From positions 1-5,523 of the forward strand of contig CANNNB010000162.1 in assembly GCA_947505995.1 (NCBI GenBank): a DNA stretch of 5,523 nt, given 5' to 3'. Origin of the DNA: Comamonadaceae bacterium. Its GTDB lineage: Bacteria; Pseudomonadota; Gammaproteobacteria; Burkholderiales; Burkholderiaceae. The stretch's first letter is position 1, and each line of letters opens with the position of its first letter. Positions 1 through 5,129 of this stretch are shown piece by piece. The notes under the pieces were generated by a model. It was not told where the DNA came from. It did no database searches and worked only from the letters and a program-made list of their open reading frames with translations. Both the position numbers and the translations under genes were made by a program.

Positions 1-625
1 CATCAACATCGCCCTGATCTACGCCGCCTCGCCCGTCTTAATCACACTTGGGGCAGTGATCGGACTGAAAGAGTCATTTTCTTGGAAGCAGTCTTTGGGC
101 GTTGGCATTGCTTTGCTTGGCGTTTTGCATGTGGTAGTCCAAGGCCAGTGGGCCGCCCTCTCTCACGTCATTTGGGTCTTGGGTGATGGGCTCGTGGTGA
201 TTGCCATGATGGCCTGGGCGGCCTATGCATTGCTGCTTAAAAAATGGTCTAGCCCCTTAAGTTCAACCGCAAGATTGGCGGCCACCTGCTTGGGCGGCAG
301 TTTGGTCTTGCTGCCCTTTGCGCTAACTGAGTGGTTTGCCACGCAACATGCAGTCTGGAGCTTCAACGCCAGCCTGCTTGTCGTTGTTGCAGCGGTTTTC
401 CCAGGTGTGGGCGCTTACTGGGCTTATGGTTTTTGTCAAAAGACTCTGGGCGCTAGCCGGGTGGCAGCAAGCCTTTACCTTGGGCCTTTGTACGGTGGTT
501 TGGTGGCTTGGTTGTTCTTGGGCGAGACCTTAGGTTGGCACCATGCGGTGGGTGCTGCCTTCATTTTGCCGGGCATTTATTTAGCCTCTCAAAAGCAAGC
601 CGCTAGCAACCAAGAGCCGTCTTGA
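1..625 (+). CDS. EamA/DMT-family transporter, 3' part (5' end outside window)
   Basis: Probable inner-membrane drug/metabolite transporter of the EamA (RhaT-like) family; the substrate cannot be told from sequence. The reading frame is open from base 2, before the first internal ATG at 56, so the gene enters from the left; 207 residues are visible, about two thirds of a normal ~300-residue DMT protein. The visible part begins in the last helices of the first EamA repeat (NIALIYAASPVLITLGAVIGL, then a KESFSW turn) and contains the whole second repeat: about seven hydrophobic segments, ending in the typical block LYLGPLYGGLVAWLFLGE followed by a GAAFILPGIYLAS helix and a short polar tail. The pattern of small residues, the proline in the P-L-Y/P-V position and the conserved LGE are diagnostic of the family. 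It stops at TGA 623-625, just before a strong terminator, so it is the last gene of its transcript. Confidence 0.9.
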   Translation, partial: INIALIYAASPVLITLGAVIGLKESFSWKQSLGVGIALLGVLHVVVQGQWAALSHVIWVLGDGLVVIAMMAWAAYALLLKKWSSPLSSTARLAATCLGGSLVLLPFALTEWFATQHAVWSFNASLLVVVAAVFPGVGAYWAYGFCQKTLGASRVAASLYLGPLYGGLVAWLFLGETLGWHHAVGAAFILPGIYLASQKQAASNQEPS

Positions 626-641
626 TCTAACGCTAAGCAAC

Positions 642-667
642 AAAAAGCCTCCCTAAGGAGGCTTTTT
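642..667. terminator. Bidirectional intrinsic terminator between convergent genes
   Basis: AAAAAGCCTCC (642-652), loop CTAA (653-656) and GGAGGCTTTTT (657-667) form a perfect 11-bp stem with a 4-base loop. The stem has a G/C core and an A-tract on one side and a T-tract on the other, so it reads as a Rho-independent terminator on both strands. It lies 16 bases after the transporter stop and about 50 bases beyond the stop of the opposing membrane-protein gene, so it serves both convergent transcripts. Confidence 0.93.
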
Positions 668-716
668 GAAAATTCAAACTTCAGTGTCTTTGAGGACAGT
701 AGCGGCACGCGCCAGC

Positions 717-1211
717 TCAAATGTAGTATTGACGATTTTGTAACATCCGGGCAACTCTGCGTTGGATGCTGCTTTCACCCAACAGTTCTTCTTCGTCGCT
801 TCGGCTCATTGCGGTTTGCAATTCCGACATCAGACGGGCATCCATTTTTGCAATGGCCCACAAACGCTCATCTGATCGGCGTTGTGCCATGCGTGCTGAC
901 CAGACGTTCAAGCCCTGCTTCATTTGCATGGCCAGTGTTTTGGAGACACCTGCAAACAAGCCAACAGCAGCAAATGCCACCGCCCAAAGAGCTACCCAAG
1001 CTGCAAGCAAGTGTCCGTCGGCCCATGTGTCCATCATCTGATCGGCCACCACCACAAAGGCGGCCACAATGGCGGCCAAGAGCATGGCGGCCAAAGTGTG
1101 AGTTGGGCTGAAGCTGTCACTCCAGCGTTTGAAATTGGCAACGACTTGCTCGGCACGCTCGACACCAGGGTGTGTCAGGGGGTAATCTAAGTGCACAGAA
1201 TTGCGGTTCAT
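717..1211 (-). CDS. Small two-helix membrane protein of unknown function
   Basis: A 164-residue protein I do not recognise. The start is set at ATG 1211-1209 because GAGGA (1219-1223 on the other strand) sits 7 bases upstream; the longer reading from 1286 and an ATG at 1229 have no ribosome binding site. Visible layout: a polar N-terminus (1-38), hydrophobic helix 1 (about 40-59, rich in Ala/Val/Leu), a short loop with D/W/D/H, helix 2 (about 68-88), then a long charged, probably helical cytoplasmic tail (about 90-164) with alternating Arg/Lys and Glu/Asp clusters, ending QNRQYYI. By the positive-inside rule both ends probably face the cytoplasm. It has its own promoter (1293-1321) and shares the terminator at 642-667, so it looks monocistronic. 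It is divergent from a LysR gene, which may control it. Overlapping plus-strand frames are shadows: they lack start signals. Confidence 0.85.
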   Translation of the reverse strand: MNRNSVHLDYPLTHPGVERAEQVVANFKRWSDSFSPTHTLAAMLLAAIVAAFVVVADQMMDTWADGHLLAAWVALWAVAFAAVGLFAGVSKTLAMQMKQGLNVWSARMAQRRSDERLWAIAKMDARLMSELQTAMSRSDEEELLGESSIQRRVARMLQNRQYYI

Positions 1212-1218
1212 TTTGATT

Positions 1219-1223
1219 TCCTC
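1219..1223 (-). promoter_or_regulatory. Shine-Dalgarno fixing the start of the membrane-protein gene
   Basis: On the minus strand GAGGA is followed by seven bases (AATCAAA region) and the ATG at 1211. It is the only good ribosome binding site among the candidate starts and argues for the 164-residue rather than the 189-residue form. Confidence 0.8.
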
Positions 1224-1256
1224 GTTCATAAAGCTAATACATTGAGGCCTAAGCTT

Positions 1257-1270
1257 TGGGTAAAAACCCA
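1257..1270 (-). other. Small hairpin in the leader of the membrane-protein gene
   Basis: TGGGT (1257-1261) and ACCCA (1266-1270) pair around a 4-base loop. On the minus-strand transcript this is TGGGT-TTTT-ACCCA, located between the predicted transcription start (about 1285) and the ribosome binding site. It is short; a role in RNA stability is possible but unproven. Confidence 0.3.
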
Positions 1271-1292
1271 CTTTTTGCTTGACCATGAGCGA

Positions 1293-1321
1293 ATCATAGG
1301 GTTTACTCTAGTGTTGTTCAA
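1293..1321 (-). promoter_or_regulatory. Predicted sigma70 promoter for the two-helix membrane-protein gene
   Basis: On the minus strand, TTGAAC (1321-1316; 4/6 to TTGACA) and TATGAT (1298-1293; 5/6 to TATAAT) are separated by exactly 17 bases. This predicts a start near 1285 and a leader of about 75 bases. It overlaps the plus-strand lysR promoter. Confidence 0.6.
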
Positions 1322-1330
1322 CTTTATATT
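1302..1330 (+). promoter_or_regulatory. Predicted promoter for the lysR-type gene
   Basis: TTTACT (1302-1307; 4/6 to TTGACA) and TATATT (1325-1330; 5/6 to TATAAT) are 17 bases apart, predicting a start near 1337 and a leader of only about 20 bases. Its -35 and spacer share sequence with the divergent promoter at 1293-1321, so the two would compete for RNA polymerase. Confidence 0.45.
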
Positions 1331-1331
1331 T

Positions 1332-1345
1332 ATGATGTACGTCAT
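1332..1345. promoter_or_regulatory. Candidate LysR-type operator (near-palindrome)
   Basis: ATGATGTACGTCAT reads ATGA-x-GTAC-x-TCAT on both strands (12 of 14 positions symmetric). It covers the predicted lysR start point, where a LysR protein commonly represses itself. A second, wider inverted pair, TGTTGT (1312-1317) and ACAACA (1348-1353), brackets it. The strict T-N11-A spacing of LysR sites is not met, so this is only a candidate. Confidence 0.35.
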
Positions 1346-1356
1346 TCACAACAGTA

Positions 1357-2334
1357 ATGATTGAGGCTGTTCAAACCAATTTCCGAACCTTGGACCTGAA
1401 TTTACTTCGGGTCTTTGACGAAGTCATGGCGGAAAAGAGCTTGACCAAAGCCGCGCGCAATTTGTCCATCACGCAACCCGCCGTGAGCAATGCTCTTCGA
1501 CGCCTTCGCGAAACATTAGGCGATGACCTGGTCCGCCGTGATGGTCAAGGCATCACGCCCACACCCTTTGCATTGCTTCTTTGGCCTAACGTCAGAGCCG
1601 CCTTGGACCAATTGCAAACGGCCTTGGTACCTCAACCGTTTATTCCGAGCGAAGCTCGCAATTCTTTTGTCTTGGCCATGGCCGACGCCACGGCTGCAGA
1701 GTTGATGGGAGATTTGGGTCAGGCGCTTGAAAAACAGGCACCCAATGTGTCAATTCGCGTTTTGCCCCTGACCACACGCGATCCTAGAAACATGCTGAAC
1801 GACGGCATCGCCGATTTGGCTTTGGGTTATTTTCCAGCCGTCTTGGCTGACCTCACGGCGAAAGCACAATCAGGCGAGGCGGTTGCGTTCGCGCATCAGC
1901 GCTTGTATGACGGGGAATATGTCTGCGTGATGAGGCGCCACCACCCATTGGCGCAAAAGAACATCAGCTTGGCAGAGTTTTGCAATGCCCGGCATTTGCT
2001 GGTGAGTTTTTCGGGGCGCCCTTATGGGTTTATCGATGAGGCTTTGGCATCGATTGGCAAACAACGCCGTGTGGTGATGACGGTGAACCAGTTTTTCACG
2101 GCGGGCCGTGTGGTTGTGAATTCAGACATGCTCACTGTGCTACCCAAACATTTTGTGCCCACCACAGGCATTGCCAATGAGCTGTTCATGTGCGAGTTGC
2201 CTTTCAAAGTTCCCACCTTGCATGTCGATGCTGTTTGGCACAGACGCAAGCATGCGCTAAGCGAACATATTTGGTTGAGGGGGCAGCTGATCGATATTGC
2301 GCAAGAAGTTTTCAAAAGTGCAAGACCCACATGA
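1357..2334 (+). CDS. LysR-type transcriptional regulator (NodD/NahR/DntR-like subgroup)
   Basis: A 325-residue LysR-family transcription factor, the usual length. The winged helix-turn-helix occupies about residues 11-70: LDLNLLRVFDEVMAEKSLTK, then AARNLSITQPAVSNALRRLR, the family's recognition-helix signature, then the GDDLVRRDGQGITPTPFA wing. A linker helix follows and a periplasmic-binding-protein-like effector domain fills about 100-315. The LDLNLL opening and the S-I-T-Q-P-A-V-S-N-A-L-R-R-L-R block resemble regulators of aromatic degradation (NahR, DntR, NodD), but the inducer is unknown. ATG 1357 is the only ATG in frame after a stop at 1333-1335; it has no clear Shine-Dalgarno. It is divergent from the membrane-protein gene with a 145-base gap and overlaps the next gene by ATGA, so its targets are probably itself, the membrane protein, the phosphoesterase, or all three. 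No aromatic-degradation enzymes are visible nearby. Confidence 0.95.
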   Translation: MIEAVQTNFRTLDLNLLRVFDEVMAEKSLTKAARNLSITQPAVSNALRRLRETLGDDLVRRDGQGITPTPFALLLWPNVRAALDQLQTALVPQPFIPSEARNSFVLAMADATAAELMGDLGQALEKQAPNVSIRVLPLTTRDPRNMLNDGIADLALGYFPAVLADLTAKAQSGEAVAFAHQRLYDGEYVCVMRRHHPLAQKNISLAEFCNARHLLVSFSGRPYGFIDEALASIGKQRRVVMTVNQFFTAGRVVVNSDMLTVLPKHFVPTTGIANELFMCELPFKVPTLHVDAVWHRRKHALSEHIWLRGQLIDIAQEVFKSARPT

Positions 2335-3158
2335 ACATTCAATTGCTTTCTGATTTGCATCTTGAAACGCATCCGCATTTTGTGCCAAAGATCTCGCCAT
2401 TGGCCGATGCGCTGATCTTGGCGGGTGACATTGGCTCTTACCAAACCGGCTCGATGTTGATTGATCAACACGACAAGGACTTTGGTTTGGCTCGCTTTTC
2501 GCCTCGCAAAGATTTGGCGGCATGGCCTGTTCCTGTTTTTTTTGTGCCCGGCAATCATGAGTACGATGGCTTGCCTTTTGAAGAAGCCGATGCACGACTG
2601 CGCGAAACGTGCCAGCGGCTGGAAATCACTTTCTTGCATCAGCGGGTTGTTGTGATGAAGGGCGTGCGCCTGATCGGCTGCACCTTGTGGAGTGATTTTG
2701 AAGCTTTGGTCCCACTAAGTGGGCCCATCACGCAACAACTTCAAGCACGCCAGAAAGCAGAACGTGCCGCTGATTTTTACTTGCGCAAAACAGGTACCAC
2801 TTTGAATGGAGAGCCCTTTTTGTCAGCGGCCGTGAGGGCCAAAGCGCAAACCGATCAAGCCTGGTTGACCAACGCCTTATCAGAAAGTTTTGAAGGGCCC
2901 ACAGTGGTGATCACGCACTTCGCACCAAGCTTGAGAAGTGCCGATCCACGTTATGGTCTGACACCTGGCACCGCCGGTTTTTGCAACGCGCTTGATCACT
3001 TGATGCCCAAGGCCAGTGTGTGGTTGCACGGCCATTTGCATTGCGCGCAAGATTATGTTCACCACGGTTGTCGTGTGCTTGCCAACCCCTTTGGCTATGC
3101 TCGCAAGAACGAACAAATTAAGTTTGATCCACAAAAATTAGTGCGTGTTGCGGACTAG
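2331..3158 (+). CDS. Calcineurin-like metallophosphoesterase (cytoplasmic)
   Basis: A 275-residue dinuclear-metal phosphoesterase of the calcineurin-like superfamily; the substrate is not known. All five family motifs are present in order: D-x-H (D8, H10 in SDLHLE), GD (D33 in LILAGDIG), GNHE (N75, H76, E77), the single His of THFAPS (H196) and GHLH (H235, H237). These residues bind two metals and activate water, so the enzyme should be active. Between GNHE and THF there is a ~120-residue region without recognisable motifs. No signal peptide, so cytoplasmic. The start is ATG 2331, not the upstream in-frame ATG at 2190, because the protein then begins MNIQLLSDLH as the family does; the 47 extra residues would lie wholly over lysR and look unlike this fold. 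ATG overlaps the lysR TGA as ATGA, pointing to translational coupling. The 3' end faces tetR across 7 bp. Confidence 0.92.
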   Translation: MNIQLLSDLHLETHPHFVPKISPLADALILAGDIGSYQTGSMLIDQHDKDFGLARFSPRKDLAAWPVPVFFVPGNHEYDGLPFEEADARLRETCQRLEITFLHQRVVVMKGVRLIGCTLWSDFEALVPLSGPITQQLQARQKAERAADFYLRKTGTTLNGEPFLSAAVRAKAQTDQAWLTNALSESFEGPTVVITHFAPSLRSADPRYGLTPGTAGFCNALDHLMPKASVWLHGHLHCAQDYVHHGCRVLANPFGYARKNEQIKFDPQKLVRVAD

Positions 3159-3165
3159 TTTGCAA

Positions 3166-3834
3166 TCAGTTTTTTCTGACCATCAAACCATCAAAACAGG
3201 TGGTCATGACCATCTCAATGATTTCTTCATTGCTGTGAAGTTCGCTCATTTTCAGAAACTCCACCACCGGATCACAGGCACGTGCATACAAGGTATACAG
3301 CACCGCAATCGGCGGCAAGGCCGGGTTGATGTCGCCCTCTTTCTGCGCTTGAACAATCCAAGCGCCGAGCATGTCGCTCACTTTCATCAGCCCATCCATG
3401 TAGGGGCGACTGGCCATGAGACTCGCGCGCAAACTAGAGTTGTGGCTGGGCAAGGTTGGCATTTGCCCTGCCAGTTTCACTTGCAAGGTCCAACGCGTGG
3501 TAGCTTTGAGTTTGTGCAGGGCCACTCGCCCAAGCGGGCCTTGTGATTCTGTACCCGTGTGAACCGCAGATTGGGCATTGAGCTCTTCTAAAAAGGCTTG
3601 TGCTTTTTGCATGGCCTGCACCATGGCGGCGCAAGCCAACTCTTCCTTGCTGTTGAAGTGCTTGTAAAGGCTTGCCTTGGCAATACCGACTTCCGCCGCA
3701 ACCTCATCCACCGTCATGGCGTCAAAGCCTTTTTCAGACAAAAGTCGATTGACCGACGCTGTAATCGCTTGCTCTCTGGCCTCTAGCATTTGGGCTTTGA
3801 AAGACTTTTTGAGGGGCTCAACGGTTGCAGTCAT
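3166..3834 (-). CDS. TetR-family transcriptional regulator
   Basis: A 222-residue one-component repressor-type regulator of normal TetR length. The N-terminal three-helix DNA-binding domain is clear at about residues 18-65: REQAITASVNRLLSEKGFDA, then MTVDEVAAEVGIAKASLYKH with the following F-N-S-K-E-E-L, the classic TetR signature. The C-terminal ligand and dimer domain (about 75-222) is helical, with a hydrophobic pocket region around YMDGLMKVSDMLGAWIVQAQ; the ligand cannot be predicted. ATG 3834 is chosen as the longest reading. It has no Shine-Dalgarno, and a -10-like TAAAAT ends only six bases before it, so the mRNA may be leaderless. An internal ATG (residue 16) also lacks a ribosome site. 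It is divergent from the PhoD-like gene with a 153-base gap that holds a palindrome and mirrored promoter-like elements, so self-regulation and control of that gene are the simplest inference. Confidence 0.93.
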   Translation of the reverse strand: MTATVEPLKKSFKAQMLEAREQAITASVNRLLSEKGFDAMTVDEVAAEVGIAKASLYKHFNSKEELACAAMVQAMQKAQAFLEELNAQSAVHTGTESQGPLGRVALHKLKATTRWTLQVKLAGQMPTLPSHNSSLRASLMASRPYMDGLMKVSDMLGAWIVQAQKEGDINPALPPIAVLYTLYARACDPVVEFLKMSELHSNEEIIEMVMTTCFDGLMVRKN

Positions 3835-3840
3835 AGCGGC

Positions 3841-3868
3841 ATTTTAGCGACCGATCCAAGATTTTGAA
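3841..3868 (-). promoter_or_regulatory. Candidate tetR promoter, possibly giving a leaderless mRNA
   Basis: On the minus strand TTCAAA (3868-3863; 4/6 to TTGACA) and TAAAAT (3846-3841; 5/6 to TATAAT) are 16 bases apart. The expected start would fall at or next to the A of the tetR ATG, which fits the absence of a Shine-Dalgarno. Confidence 0.4.
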
Positions 3869-3872
3869 CTTG
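3857..3872. promoter_or_regulatory. Candidate TetR operator palindrome
   Basis: CAAGATTTTGAACTTG is a 16-bp imperfect palindrome, CAAG-x-T-N4-A-x-CTTG (10 of 16 positions symmetric). Its centre (3864.5) nearly coincides with the centre of the larger inverted repeat (3863.5), between two outward-facing TAAAAT elements. A dimer bound here would cover the -35 regions of both divergent promoters. Size and placement suit a TetR site; binding is inferred. Confidence 0.45.
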
Positions 3873-3879
3873 CTGGTCA

Positions 3880-3885
3880 TAAAAT
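3880..3885 (+). promoter_or_regulatory. Candidate -10 element for the PhoD-like gene
   Basis: TAAAAT (5/6 to TATAAT) faces the PhoD-like gene and predicts a start near 3892 and a leader of about 95 bases. No good -35 lies 16-18 bases upstream (CAAGAT or AAGATT), so the promoter would be weak or need activation. Confidence 0.35.
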
Positions 3886-3892
3886 AGCCGCT

Positions 3893-4009
3893 GTGTCTAC
3901 TTTGTGTTGTGTTTTCCGAGGTCTGCCAAGGCCTAATGACCCGCAGCGCATCGAAGGCCATTTCTTTTTTATGACTGGAGAACACAATTGGACCGTCGTC
4001 AACTGTTGA
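3893..4009 (+). CDS. Possible 38-codon leader ORF overlapping the PhoD-like start (doubtful)
   Basis: GTG 3893 opens a frame of 38 codons to TGA 4007-4009; an in-frame ATG at 3971 gives a 12-codon version, MTGEHNWTVVNC. The ORF runs through the PhoD-like gene's ribosome binding site and 22 bases past its TTG start in another frame, so translating it could affect that gene. The product has four Cys and a run of Phe but resembles nothing I know. There is no Shine-Dalgarno at either start. The GTG sits next to the predicted transcription start and mirrors the tetR ATG. Chance is the likeliest explanation. Confidence 0.15.
   Translation: MSTLCCVFRGLPRPNDPQRIEGHFFFMTGEHNWTVVNC
3977..3980 (+). promoter_or_regulatory. 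Shine-Dalgarno deciding the TTG start of the PhoD-like gene
   Basis: GGAG lies seven bases before TTG 3988. No ATG or GTG occurs in that frame between the stop at 3937-3939 and the TTG, and the signal peptide begins directly after it, so the rare start codon is well supported. Confidence 0.85.
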
Positions 4010-5073
4010 AGATCGGCGCCTACAGCAGCCTGCTTGCTGGCCTTGGCGCTTTTGCGCAAGTCAACACTGCCAAGGTCGCTGAAAAAAACAATGGCCTGCC
4101 CGCCTGGCCCACCGAAGTCCAAAAGGTCATTTTCGGGTCTTGCATTGATCAAAACAAAGCTCAGCCCATTTGGCAATCGATCCTGAGCGCCAAGCCTGAT
4201 CTGTTTATTTTTGGCGGCGACAACGTCTACGCCAGCCGCCAGCCTTGGGCTTTGCAAAACTTAAAGAATGCCTATGCAGCCCAAGCCGCTCAGCCCGGCT
4301 ATGCCGCCTTGCTTCAGGGCGTGCCTCACGTGGCCATTTGGGACGATCATGACATGGGCTTGAACGATGGGGGTTCAGAGTTCCCTCACAAACAAGCGGC
4401 TAAAAATGAATTCATTGATTTTTGGCGGCTGCCTGTTGACGACCCTAGAAGAACGCGTGAAGGCCTTTACCACGCTCATGTTTTAGGCCCCATCGGAAAG
4501 CGCGTCCAGGTTATTTTGCTGGACACAAGATGGTTTCGATCCAAGCTGCGCGTCACGGATCAACGCGATGCACCGGGCAAAGAAAGGTACGTTCCAGATA
4601 CCGACCCGCAGAAAACCATGCTGGGGGAAGCTCAGTGGCAATGGCTTGAAGCGCAATTGAAAATACCCGCCGAGGTACGCTTGATTGTCTCGGGTGTTCA
4701 AGTCATTGTGGAAGGCCATGGCTGGGAGGGCTGGGGCAACCTCCCTCGCGAACAAGAAAAATTAAGACAACTCATTCTGACAACAGGTGCTAAAGGTGTC
4801 GTGCTTTTATCCGGTGACCGGCACATTGGCGCGATCTATAAAAGCAGTGGCACACAAGGCTATCCCTTGTATGAGATGACCTCTAGCGGCATGACACATG
4901 CTTGGGCTGAAGCCAAGGAAGATGGCCCCAACCGTTTAGGCGCGCTCATCACACAAAACCACTTTGGCCTGATTGAAATGGATTGGTCTAAGCAGCAAAT
5001 TCAACTGGGCTTTCAAAACACGCAAGGTGAATGGCTGAAAAAACAAACGATTGCCTTGTCTGAGTTGCGCTAA
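3988..5073 (+). CDS. PhoD-like alkaline phosphatase/phosphodiesterase, Tat-exported
   Basis: A 361-residue exported phosphoesterase of the alkaline phosphatase D (PhoD) family, which cleaves phosphomono- or diesters using metal ions outside the cytoplasm. The N-terminus MDRRQLLKIG with a hydrophobic stretch (about 11-23) and AFAQVNTA cleavage region fits a twin-arginine (Tat) signal (RR-x-L-L-K). Family motifs follow in order: FGSC (49-52, metal-binding Cys), GDNVYAS (D78), WDDHDMGLND (D119, D120, H121), LDTR (178-181), the QWQWLEAQL helix (216-224), SGVQ (235-238) and SGDRH (D277, H279). All expected catalytic residues are present. It is shorter than classical PhoD (over 500 residues) and lacks the N-terminal beta domain. 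Translation starts at TTG, with GGAG seven bases upstream. It is divergent from tetR, which probably represses it; dapD follows 56 bases later with its own likely promoter. The true substrate is unknown. Confidence 0.9.
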   Translation: MDRRQLLKIGAYSSLLAGLGAFAQVNTAKVAEKNNGLPAWPTEVQKVIFGSCIDQNKAQPIWQSILSAKPDLFIFGGDNVYASRQPWALQNLKNAYAAQAAQPGYAALLQGVPHVAIWDDHDMGLNDGGSEFPHKQAAKNEFIDFWRLPVDDPRRTREGLYHAHVLGPIGKRVQVILLDTRWFRSKLRVTDQRDAPGKERYVPDTDPQKTMLGEAQWQWLEAQLKIPAEVRLIVSGVQVIVEGHGWEGWGNLPREQEKLRQLILTTGAKGVVLLSGDRHIGAIYKSSGTQGYPLYEMTSSGMTHAWAEAKEDGPNRLGALITQNHFGLIEMDWSKQQIQLGFQNTQGEWLKKQTIALSELR

Positions 5074-5102
5074 AGACAAACTGCCTCACAAAGCCCGATA
5101 AT
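5073..5102 (+). promoter_or_regulatory. Predicted promoter for dapD
   Basis: AAGACA (5073-5078; 4/6 to TTGACA) and GATAAT (5097-5102; 5/6 to TATAAT) are 18 bases apart, giving a start near 5109 and a leader of about 20 bases. The leader holds two T-runs (CTTTTTTGATTTTTTAG) without a stem, so I see no terminator for the upstream gene and some read-through is possible. Confidence 0.45.
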
Positions 5103-5129
5103 CTCTTTTTTGATTTTTTAGACCCGCCC

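Larger units (their letters stand above)
3827..3900. repeat. Imperfect inverted repeat spanning the tetR-phoD control region
   Basis: Minus-strand TAAAATGCCGCTATGACTGC (3846 down to 3827) is mirrored on the plus strand from 3880 to 3900 as TAAAAT-A-GCCGCT-GTGTCTAC: 17 of 20 positions agree with one inserted base. The arms are separated by 33 bases. One arm includes the tetR start codon; the other carries a GTG at the matching place. Each TAAAAT could serve as a -10 element for the gene it faces. Confidence 0.6.

Noticed and set aside
766..1190. Several overlapping plus-strand frames of 88-100 residues
   Set aside because: They are opposite the membrane-protein gene, which has promoter, Shine-Dalgarno and terminator; the plus-strand products are low-complexity Cys/His/Gln-rich antisense peptides.
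2022..2639. 205-residue minus-strand open frame across the lysR-phosphoesterase junction
   Set aside because: It lies opposite two well-supported genes, has no ribosome binding site or recognisable domain, and its composition is that of antisense reading.
3178..3197. Short direct repeat CCATCAAA x2 at the end of tetR
   Set aside because: There are only two copies of eight bases within coding sequence; no array or mobile-element signature surrounds it.
3201..3212. Perfect 12-bp palindrome TGGTCATGACCA
   Set aside because: It lies inside the tetR coding region near the C-terminus, away from any promoter; a single site of this length can arise by chance.
3145..3546. 133-residue plus-strand frame downstream of the phosphoesterase
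   Set aside because: It is antisense to a clear TetR protein, overlaps the phosphoesterase end, and shows no domain or start signal.
3930..3970. Possible attenuator: GGCCT/AGGCC stem followed by a T-rich tract before the PhoD-like gene
   Set aside because: The stem is only 5 bp with a 20-base loop, too weak for a terminator, and no alternative pairing was found; the T-tract alone is not enough.
3877..4257. 126-residue minus-strand frame over the start of the PhoD-like gene
   Set aside because: It is antisense to the signal peptide and FGSC/GDNVY motifs of a convincing gene and has no translation signal.
5103..5120. T-runs after the PhoD-like gene as a terminator
   Set aside because: No inverted repeat precedes them; they fall in the short dapD leader instead.
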